The notes beneath the pieces are model-generated. The model saw only the letters and a list, made by a program, of their open reading frames with translations. It did not search any database and was not told where the DNA came from. Positions 22,801-34,645 of a stretch of DNA of 64,000 nt are shown piece by piece. The first letter of the stretch is position 1; each line of letters opens with the position of its first letter. The translations under genes were made by a program, and so were the position numbers. The stretch comes from Undaria pinnatifida. Its lineage: Eukaryota; Sar; Phaeophyceae; Laminariales; Alariaceae. Location: contig JABAKD010000023.1 of NCBI GenBank assembly GCA_012845835.1, forward strand, positions 2,739,197 through 2,803,196, written 5' to 3'.

Positions 22801-25800
22801 TCTCAAGAGTAGGATGTTTCGTGAGAATAATCATCCTCCCGCGACAATAATTTGTTGGGTTTGGTGAGAGAACGGACTCTCAAGACATCCGCTCGTTAAA
22901 TGTAGATATTCGAACTACATGGTTAATACAAAGTATTATAACTGGGTAAGCTGTACAACACCGGATTACATGTTAATTGATTTGGATACGGAAGCGAAAA
23001 CGCACGGGGCACGACATTCCACTCAGCGACATGTTGACTGATGTTATGCGCGTCGGGATTGAAGTGTTGACTGAGCTCACGTGCGTAGGGTGGACATGGG
23101 TGTGGCATATATTATATATTACCGTACGAGTTGACTGTGTCGAGAAAGGAGACGGGAAGGAAGGCGCAAATTGCAGGCCCACCAGGTCCACTCTGCTACA
23201 GTGGACGGTGGTTTTTCCAGGTCTAAGAAGGGTTTTCCAATCGTTGTCAAGTAAGGAAATGGGGGAAAAATAGTGTAGACCCCTGACAAACATGAATTTC
23301 TGGTTCTAGTGAGAACATGTGATCGATCGCGTACTTCAGCCGCCTAGATCCTTGGGTCTCCTCTTGTGCCAGCGCTCTATGAAGAGCTAGCGATGGGACG
23401 GGAGAGATGGAGCTGCGAAATATGGGCCGCTGAGGACGCTCTCCTCGGTGGTATGTTTATCAGTTTTTATTTGAATTCAGTTAATTTTTGGACGTGATAA
23501 AGTTGAGACGTTTCGTCTTCTTGACGGTGGCTTCTAGAGTAAGACCGAGAAACACCTATCGGATAGCACAAGCGGGCATCGTGCGGATTGCCCTAGGCGA
23601 GAAGGATTCCTCCGATCTAGGACGATGCGTGCAAAGCTAAAGTTTGTGTCATGCTGTCCAATCCGAAGATCGCACCCGGGTTTGCACCGACTCTTCTCAC
23701 CCACACTTGATCTGTAGTCTGTATATTTAGTTTATTGTACCTTAAGGTTTTGGTTGGACCAACGAGACCCCATTTCATGCTATCCATTGCCATCTTAATT
23801 GCCATGAATGCCGTGGAGATGGTTGCACAACGACTCTTTGTTGGCCTCTGAAGACTGTCAGTGCTCACCCGTCCGAGTGTGCGCTCGTCATATATCACAG
23901 GGGTCAACATGCGTTGATTACAAGCACCCTCCACGTTTATGAATATTCTGTAGTGTCTCACCGTCCACGTACACCGGTGCTCGACGCATGGCTGGCTCTC
24001 TCGCGGTAACGGGAACGCCATCGGGTGCGGAGGGAATACAATAGGAGGGGAACATGTACGTCAGGTATTTGAGTGACAAGAGGATTCTCCCCTTTGTCAT
24101 ATTTTGTTGTACGAGACCCCGGAGGCTTGTTCAGATTCCAATCCATTGTGCCATTTCGGGAAACAATGAGTTTCACCGCATCTCCGAGCATGTTTACACA
24201 AACCAGATAACACATAGTAAATCAGGCTTGTCCACAGGCATAAATAAATATCCCCCCTGCCTGTGTGCACGTCATTATAACGCGTTTTCAAAGCGCGCCA
24301 TCCAAAACCTTTTTTATTCGAACGAAGCACATGCGTGAAAAATCCAATTCCGTGTTCTAAACAATACTGCCACAAACTCCAAAACCCCTTATGTTAACAC
24401 CGAACCCCGTAGGGAGGGGGAATTAACTGCGGCAATCGAACGGAAATTGCGGATACTAAGAATATGGGCGAGTACTAACTCGCAGTAGTACAGTGTATTC
24501 CGTAACATCCGACAACTAATTTTCGACTGTTTGTGAGGCCAACGTTAACCCCTTTACCACCGGAAACCCGTTTTTGGGGACAAAATTACTTGGGTTTAGT
24601 ATAGGGAGGGGTTGGGGGGCTCTAAACGGGTTAAAAGGGAAACGAGCATTGGTCTTGTTTTGTCTCCAGATCTTCCCTCTTATACGCATTTAAGTTCATT
24701 TCCCCCACTGAGAGCCCAAAATTGCCCATTCTCTTAACAAATATATCAGGGTTCTTTGCGGTGTGGTTTTACCCATCGGTTCGGTGCGGCTCGGCGCGGT
24801 TAGCCGTATTGGAACGAAGCGTAGGATTTTCGCCCTGTCCGAACCGGCACCGAAACGCGCCGTAGGATTCCATATTTCTGAAAACCGCACTGATCCGCAT
24901 CATAGGAAACCTGTTGTAACACTTAGTTTGGGTAAGCAATTGGTTAACCATTTTGCAAGCGGTCAATCCAACTAATACGCCACTAATTTCTCAGAAATGG
25001 CGTCGTCGACAGACCGTTGGTTGTTTGGGTCAAGGGTTCAAATCGCACATCAACCATAAAAAAAACATTTTCAAAACTTTCCCCATGTCGAACTTCAAAA
25101 GCACTCTCCCCGGTATCGCCATGAAATGAACCCCCTCAGATATTGACACGACCGCCGGTGTTTCCGGCCGACCTGGTATCATGCCGTTTCAGGGGGGGGG
25201 GGGGGGGGGGGGGGGGTTATCCTCCTGGGGATCCGGGTAAAAAAAGCTTAAGCTCCATACACTTTCGTTTGTGTACCAGTTTTCGTCCATCTGCAGAACG
25301 CAGACTTTGTGTCAACCTCCCCCCTCCGGTTTAGTCAACACTATGAACTTGCCTGGTAGTCTTATATGGCTTAGTTTAGAAAAGGTATTGGTTAACGGAC
25401 TGATACCCCACAAATTCTTTATCAATACATGACAGAACCGAACCGCACCGTAGCATTTACGAGTTTTAAAACCGCTCCGAACCGCACCGTAGGAGATCTG
25501 ATCTCCAAAACCGATCCCAACTGCGTCGTAGGACGCATCACAGCACCCAACCGCACCGTACGATTTAACCTATCGGAAAAGCGCAGTGAACCGCACCGTA
25601 AGATTCCCGATTCCTTAAACCCGGACCGAACCGCACCGTTGGAATAACATCGAAACGGCACCGTGCGGTATGCATCAAGCAAGAAACTGTTCAAACCGGT
25701 TATTTATCAGTGCGGTTAACGTGAACCCGCAGAAAACCCGAGGTATCAGCCCAACCCCGGGCCGGCCCACCAGCGGCGGCTTATGACAAGCCCTGGCAAC

Positions 25801-28800
25801 ATCGCTGACGTTAAGTTATCAGCATGTCGTCTCCATTGGTACGCCAGCAGCAACTGTACCTGCTCTAGTACTATTGAATGAAGACAAAGCTTTACTACAG
25901 GTAAGCGCTACGAAATGTCAACAAAAAAATCGATCAGCATTATTAACCGGTGAATGTACCAGTTCATAGAACCATAGCATCATTCTTCCCAGAAGCATAG
26001 TACCGAATATATATATATATAACATTTGCAGTATTCGACAATGTTACGCGTCTTAAGTCGGAGCTCGTCACAGGTCACCTCTCGTCGCGAACGAGACTCT
26101 CCTCGGACGGGTAAGGCGCCGAGCTGGCGTCGTATGGCCCCAACCCTTCCAAGATGGTGAAGGATCAATCAGTGCCAATCCCAGCTCGCTCTCAATGGCC
26201 TCCGTTTTACTGGCGACCGCTGTGACCTCCCCTCTTCGCATTGCGTTTTTCAAACACAAACGATCCTGCTGTTGTTATGCATCCCAAAACAAACAAAAAA
26301 AAAAAAACATCGTGCCTTCCAATCTCCCTCCCCGTGTTGCTCTCGTCAAGCACTCCACACACACCAAGCACCAGTTCTTGCCTGCCAATTCCCAGCTCAT
26401 TGCCGCGCTCATCGAGATCTGCTGATAACAGGGGTGGCCACGGGTTTGGGATGGCAGTAGCTGATAGCTGCGTCTGCTGCTGCTGTGCTGGCACCATCTA
26501 CTGCTGCTGCTGCACGTGCTCTACCAGCCCTGACTGCGCCAAGATCAGATGTTGCCACCATTGGCCGTTTTTTGCCACGTTGCCAGCCCAACGATCAATT
26601 CTCTGTCATATCTCCATTGCTCTGTCTCTATAATCTGACACCTTATCCACGAAAACCAAACAATGGTCACCTCTTATTTCCTTTTGCTGGTTTCCTCCCA
26701 CCTCGACTTGCTCAAGCGGCAGCTGTTCGCTTCCTGCACAGGCGGGAGCAACAGCGCCGGCGGTATCGATAGTGATTGTGGCGACGCTGGCCGCGGCGAA
26801 AGACGTTCCCGTTCTACTACCCCCGCCTCTTTTTTATCGACGCCCTTTGGCTCATCATTCAAAATAACCCTCAAGAAAAGCAATATTTCTCGCCCCCAAT
26901 ATGCCGCCCTCTGTTTTATCAAATACTATCTTGGGGTCCAAAACGTTTGGTTGCGAGCTTCTTAGGTATGGGGTTACGCCGTGCTCGTTCAGGTATGCAG
27001 CAAGACCCAAAAGCACATCCATTCTCTCAAGGCGTCCCTGTGTCTTTTTTTTATACGCGCGGATCCTAGATGTTTCCTGGCCTGGCGCTGATCGTTAAAC
27101 ATCATTGGAGCTTGCCATGGTGTGTTTTGCGTTTCGCTCGGTTATCCAAGCCCTATAGGTTTTTGCTACTGTCGTGCAGAACTTTGTAACTTCGAGTTTG
27201 AAAGTAGCTTCGACCATTGCGGTACTGATGTAGCCCCTATGCTCCTCCAGCGTGAGCCTGACGAATGATGTTTCCATCGTTGTGCTCGCCCTATGCACAA
27301 CAAGTCTGGAAGGATCCTTACACAAGTATGCTTCGCCATCCACGTACACGGGTGTTCGACGCGTGGCTGGCTCACTCGCGGAGACAAAAGTCACGATATC
27401 CGGAGCGCCATCAGGTGGGGAGGAAAGAAAAAATATGTACAAGATAAAAATTGAAAACCTCGAGTGACAGAGGGGGCTTTCTCTTTTGTCTTATTTTGTG
27501 TACGCGATCCTGGAGTCACCTTTACCCAACAGTGCAAGGGCTCGGCGTGGGTGGGGCAGGGCAGCACTTCTACTTGTTTGATTCAGTATTTGATAAGAGA
27601 GTAACAACTGTTACCGCACAACACATAGTTTACGCGTGTAGAACGTAAAGTAATGCCAAGAGTTTGATGTAGCCTAACAGTGGAGTACTTGCTAGTGCTG
27701 TCGTTTCCTCCATTCCTCTGTTTTTTGCGAGAATCCAATTTCAAGCTTCATATATATTTCGATCAGATAAAACCGAGCCCACGCAGACTGACCCTCTAGT
27801 CTCGCCACAAAGAGATGGTTCGAGAGCGCTTCTTGGCGTTTCGACTCAACCAAGCATCTTGGGCCAGCAGAGGGATGGCCAAATGTTTGCTGCATGTTCT
27901 CTACGTAGCAACTGACAGGGGTGCACTGAGCCAGCTTCTGCTACTACATGAACGATACCATAAACGCCCCACCTTACGTTGAAATGATCCATCCATGCCG
28001 CCGCTCCAATTCATGCCCCCCCACCTCCAACGCCCCCTCCTTCCCCGCCACCCGCACCATCGCCTAGACCTAGCACCACGCGTATAGCAAACCCCTACAT
28101 ATATGCGACCCATAGCTGTTAAAATCCCTTTCCCCCGTCCCCTCGCCCCCCCCACAACCCACCGACCCCCTCAAACAATCCGCCCTCTCTATATCGATTG
28201 TACGTACGACTTAAACGATATACAAAATAAACTGGTGCATTCCTTTCAAAACCGTCAGATTTATACCCTTAAAGGGTATATAGTTTCTACGCATATTTTG
28301 AGTTGCCGCGCCCATTTCTCCCCCCGCCCCTTCCCCCTTCCCTCTTGTTCAAACCCATGCCCCCACATCCTTGAAAACGATGCCCTCCCCTCACCCATTA
28401 TGCGACTTACGGGATACACTTGATGCACTGATGCATTTCCTTTCACAGCTGTCAGATTTTGTCACCCTTAAAAACGGCTTTTATAGTGTCCGCGCATAGA
28501 CTGACTAACATCACCTTGTTGACCCTGACAGCTACACTGTAGTTTTAATGGCAGTCGCTGACTTATATCCTTAATAAGGAAACATACCACATAATACGCA
28601 CGATCGGAGTATCACACCCAGCTTGCAAAGACGAGTTTCGACAAAATATTCGATCTCACGGATTTATCACCACGATTGATACCTCCCCGCACAGTATTGA
28701 ATTCCCCAATGACACCGACCAGTCCATCTCTAGTTGGATGGGGTTCGTAGATTATTGAGCCAGCTCCACCTGGAGATGATAGGGTCCCATCTCCGTTCCA

Positions 28801-31800
28801 GGGGAAATTTCATACATATCATGAAATTGGACAAGCGGGGGATGAGAACCGAGTTCTCTCGGGTCGACACCGCCCCCCACGGTGTGGAAACTGCGGTTCC
28901 GTTGACTAGAATCGCTGACTGGTTCGAGTTCCACAACGGCCCTCTACCCTAATATGAGGATGATAGAGGCTCACCAACCGATAAGGGACAGTTCCGTGGC
29001 ACACGGGGGAGATAGGGCCCCATCCCCGGTTAAGAAATCCTCTAAATCTTTAGACTACAGCCCGAGCAACGCGGGCATTGTAACGATGATCTCCCGGGTC
29101 GATATACCTCCCCGCACGCCGTGTCAACCCCGACTCCATTGTCTTATTTCTCGTGATGGGCTGGTAGGCTTTGACTCAGTAAGCTTACAATATATCGACC
29201 GAGTCGGGTTTTATCGCATACTTGTCGCATACGGCAAACATTTGCAATGAGAGCGCGGTTCAATGTGTGATATGGATGATTGGTCGCACAAACAAACGAT
29301 TTTGAGCGCATCTTTTAATTAAAAAATTGAAACTTTCACACTCCAGCTGTGAGGTCGAGTACTTTGTCGAAACTCATCTTTGCAACCTGTGTGTGATTGC
29401 GCGAATTACGGGTTGTGTGTCCTCAGTAAGGATATTGGTCGGCGACTCCCCTTGCAACGACAGTGTAGCTATCAGGGTCAACAGGGTGATGTTAGTCAGT
29501 CTGTGCGCGGAAACTATAACACCAGTTTCTAAGGGGGACAAAATCTGACAGCTGTGGAGGGAAATGCATCCTTTTATCAGATGAATCCTGTAAGTCGAAT
29601 ATCCGGTGAGGGGGGGGGGGGCGGTGTTTTTAACGACGTGTGGGGCTGATTTGGATCAAAAGGGGGGCGGGAGGGGGGAAGGGGAGGAGGGGGCGGGTGG
29701 GGCAGGTCAATTTGTGCGTTGAAACTATAAATCTTTCTTGTGGGGGATTGGTGGGGAATGTGGCGGGGGAAGCGGGGGCCGGGGGAGGAGGGCGTTAGGT
29801 CGCATAGATTTAGGTGTTTGCTTTACGCGTGGTGCTAGGTCTAAGCGATGGTGCTGGTGATGGGGAAGGAGGGGGCGTTGGGAGCATTGGTGGGTGGGAA
29901 ATGCAGCAGCGGCATGGACGGCTCTAAACGTACGACGAAGCGATATCCAGGGCGTGTAAATGTTTATTACTGTGGCGGATTTCGATATTAGGTGGGGCGT
30001 TTAAGCGAGAGGAGCGAGAAAATATATATATATATATATGGGGGGGGGAGGGGGGGGATCAAGAGGGTTTAGATCACACATAATATTATGTCAGGTTGCC
30101 GTGCCGAGCAAGCACGCTCAAAATGGGGATGACAAAACACTTGAACAGCAACAACAGCACCACCAGTCGCAATATAAATGGCGGAATTGGAGCCTATTTT
30201 TTGTAGGATAAATTTAATACAAAAATGTGGTGTTCATCGAAAAACGACGTGATATTATGTGAAGCTAAGACTGGCACCACTGGTGCGTAATAGCCAACCG
30301 TGTAAACAGCCTCAAATTTGGATAAAAAAGTGCGTATTGGACTCACAGGCATAATGGCCAAATGCTCATCGAGTTCTTGTTACATTCCGAATAATCGCCT
30401 CTTTGTCGCTTATGCGGCACCGAGAATTTTTGCTGAAAAATCCGGTTTCAATCGCCTTTTGGGTCATAAACCTGAGCTCGCTAATATCGCGGCATTTTTT
30501 TCATAATACTCGCCTGAGGGAAGCAATTGCCATGCGACCGCAATTCGTTCTAAACGCTCGACCTTGGGATTAATCCTTGCTGTTGGTGCCCAGAGCATCA
30601 CGATTATGCCATTCGAGACCTAAGAAGAGCGATCAAATCGCCATGTCCCGGCATACTAACATATTTTATATATATATTGCCCACAACAGGTAAGAGCGAT
30701 GAGCGCCTGCTTCAGCTTGACACAGGGTAAAATCTAATACCCCTTCCTTTTCTTCGGTCTTTCAATTCTTTTGTTTTTTCCAATTGACTTGCGCCTGACG
30801 TGCGTATGCGTAGTGATAGGTACCACGATACAATTGTGCATAAGATCTCTTTTTTTTATGATGCTGCTATGTCGTCGATTTTCAAGAGATGTTGTCAAGA
30901 GGATCCCTATTACTCTGTATCATCGCGGTTGATTTCTGGAAAACACAAGACGACAGTTTCAGGAAGTTCCCTATATACGGAGTATTATACTGTCATCAAT
31001 TTTTTGCCGGCGCACACGATGCGTTGACCAGTAGCAACAACAACAGTAAGTATCCAGCGCAGTTCTTGCAACCACACAACAAAGCGTTCGAAACACTACT
31101 ACCTTGATAATCGCACCTATGTAATAAGAGTATACCGGTCGCCCCGGTGGCGTATCAGGTTATCCTCGAGCCTGGTATAGGTCAGTTTCGTGAGTTCGAG
31201 CCCCGCCGAGTGCATACGCGTATATATTCGTTGGGACTTTTGCTTGAGGACAAATTGACTCGCGGAAAGCGCGAGAGCGTGAGTTAGCAACACTCGATGA
31301 ACAATCGACGAGCAGTGGGATTGCTGAACCCTATGCGCGATAAAAATTGAAGGCAAGAACCGGGGAGGAGAAGGGATGACACCTGTCACCACTGCTTGCC
31401 CAGAAGCTGGAAGGTGAAAGTGTGCGTGTCAGTATATCTGGCAATAGATTCGGTAAGATAGTCCGCAGAGTCATGGTCTATTGGCCACAAGAAAATTCTC
31501 ATGAACAGAATATTGTAAGTGGAGCGGATGACCCGTAGAATCTAGCTAGCTTATACCACAAGAGCGTTCCCGGTAACCGAACGTTCTTCCTCTGGACAAG
31601 ATAGATAGAAGTAAGCGCGTTAGGCGCTCATGGGAATATAGAACACCTAGGAGAAGGTTCTTTGTACGTTCCATAGGTAAAGGTCCGGAAGAGAGCACAG
31701 CAGCAATGCTGGGGTGAAGCGAACTCTGTGAGCTTCACGCCACCCCCGTGCTCTCACTCCTCCCACTCCTCCTCCTTCCCCTTCTCCTCCTGCTCTTCCT

Positions 31801-34543
31801 GTCTCCTCGAGCTTGTCATAGCTCAACGCCAATAATGAGAAATCTATAAAGAAGAACCGGTGCTGTCTCCAAGCGAAGCTGATACCCCTGCGTCCCTTCC
31901 CTCCCACCTTCCGGTACCACGATACCTTCACACGTACCCTTAGAAGTGCATCCAAGTTACTTTTTTGGGGATAAATATATATGGAATTATTGTCGGATGT
32001 TTATTATGCGGTCCTGAAATATGGATGATGACGCAGGCTACGGTAGGAGGGTCCTTCTTTGGGCCTTGAATTTCAGTGACTAGGGGTCACTCGCGCGAGT
32101 AACCCCTTTATTATTTTGCGATCTTGCGTTTTCTTCATGTTTTAAATTGGCGAAATCAATCCGCAATGCAAAGGTAATCTAAGCTGCTCCAAAACAACTG
32201 CCTAAACCATTTTCATTTGTGAGGTACAGAGTCACTCGTGCAACTGGCTCAAACACACCAGTGAAAACGGGGGTACCCCCCCTACCATAGCCTTGGTCTG
32301 ATGGATCGTGGACCAACAGACTATTTACGGAAAGAACTCTTTGGAGCGGCGACGAAAAAAGACTGACAAAACGTTGTTTCTCGTACTGCGATATATAGAA
32401 GTCATTCTGTTCGTTGTGTTTGTTTTCTACCTGGTACTTCGTTTTTTTTTGTAATGGTCTGGCCTGTATTGTGGTGTTCTCGTACCCGGTATGCTAGCTT
32501 TTAACATGCTTTATTCTTTGATTATTTCCGATTGCTTTGTTTGCTCTGACTCACAAGTCTATGACCACGTAATAATAAGTTGTATCTCTCTAAGACAAAG
32601 AAAGCTCTGCATTATATATCTGACAAAATCCAAGAATAGCTCGGGCGTATATAGCCCAAAATACACAATTTTGCGCACTTGTCGACTGTCTCGCTCCACC
32701 TATACATACATACCCGATCTCGGCTAGATTCGAAACGGATACGTCAGGGCGGGGGGCGTTAGAACCGCTCCCTGAGGACGGCGCTCGAACGAAGCTGTTT
32801 GACCGAGAATTCCAGTTCCCAGTATCGCATGCTGAGGTCGAGAAAGAAAAAATAACTCCTGACCTGGACTCGGGAGTCCCCCCAAAAAATATTGATAATA
32901 TATTGATACACTAAAATATATATATATATACACTGCAGCTGTGAGATCGAATATTTTGTCGAAACTCATCCTTGCAAGCTGTGTGTGATACTCCGATCGC
33001 GCGTATTACGGGTTGTGTGTACTCATTGAGGATATAGGTCGGCGACTCCCCTTGCAACTACAGTGTAGCTATCAGGGTCAACAGGGCGATGTTAGTCAGT
33101 CTGTGCGCGGAAACCATAAAAACCTTTTCTGCAGGGTACAAAATCTGACAGCTGTGGAAGGAAGTGCATCCGTTTATCAAGTGAATCCTGTAAGTCGAAT
33201 AACCGGCGAGGGGAGGGCATAGTTTTTTAGGACGTGGGGGCCGGGGTTCGATCAATAGGATGCGGGGGTCGGGGGGGGGAGTGTGCGGGGGGGGGGCGCG
33301 GGGCGGGCGGGCCAGCTCAATCTGTGTGTGGAAACTATGCATTTTTTAAGGGTATACATCTGACGGTATTGTACCATATATATTTTAAACAATGAAAATA
33401 CACTCCATCCAGCTGTGAGATTGAAGATTTCGTCGAAACTCATCTTGGCAAGCTGTGTGTGATACTCCGATCGCGCGCATTACGATTTGTGTGTCCTCAT
33501 TAAGGATATAGGTCGGCGACTCCCCTTACAACTACAGTGTAGCTATCAGGGTCAACAGGGTGATTTTAGTCAGTCTGTGCGCGGAAACTATAAAACCCGT
33601 TTCTGAGGGGGACAAAATCTGACAGCTGTGGAGGGAAATGTATCCTTTTATCAAGTTAATTTTGTATGTCGAATACCGGGTGAGGGGGGGGGGGCGGAGT
33701 TCTGAAGGACGTGGGGGGCTGGGTTTGATCAAAAGCGAGCGGGTTTGGAGAAGTTGGGGGGGGGGGGATATATGTTGTACCATTTCTGCAAAACAAAAGG
33801 TTTCACCGCATCTCCTAATGATGCTACCATGCAGTATATCAAACTCGTCCAAAGGCATAAACCAGCATGGTGATACTTTGTATACATAGGGAATGCGTCC
33901 GTTTCCACACGATGGCGTCACGATAGCTGGTCGCCTGTGACAGCCCAGGAAGCACCCACATCAACAGTGGTACTACCGTTATTGTAGATGCATTAACCAA
34001 GTTGTTAAATGACTGCGCATGAAGGAATGACTAGAGTTATTAAGGCAGACCACAGAAAGCGGTATACTGCCACCATTCCGCGCCACTGTGCGGTATAGCA
34101 GAATACACTAGCTGTTTGAACCCGACCCGCGACGCGGATTGGTCAACCCAACCTCGTACCGGATTTCGACACCAACTCCTTGCAGTACATCGTACCGCGG
34201 CCTCTCAGCTCAACCGTCACCGTTTCTTGACGCGACTCACAACGCTTTCTGTCGTAAAATACACCATGCTGACCAATTTTGTTTCATGCTCTTAAACTTA
34301 TCGACCCCTACATATCCATTTAATTTCCGATCGAATCTCAACCATGGGCACAACGTCATTTAGCATTCATGAAACGACGCGTTTTTTTTCTCCTTTATAT
34401 TTCGGATCCCTACAGAGCGATCATTGCAACACCCCTTCGGCACACAGCACGTACCTCTGCTCAACCATACATAGCTCGCACGCCCCACATACACGTATTA
34501 TATATGCTGATCTTGATGTTGTTGTTGTTGCGGTTGTTGTTAA

Positions 34544-34584
<41 letters not shown>

Positions 34585-34608
34585 TTTTTGTTTTTTTTTT
34601 GTTGATAG

Positions 34609-34645
<37 letters not shown>

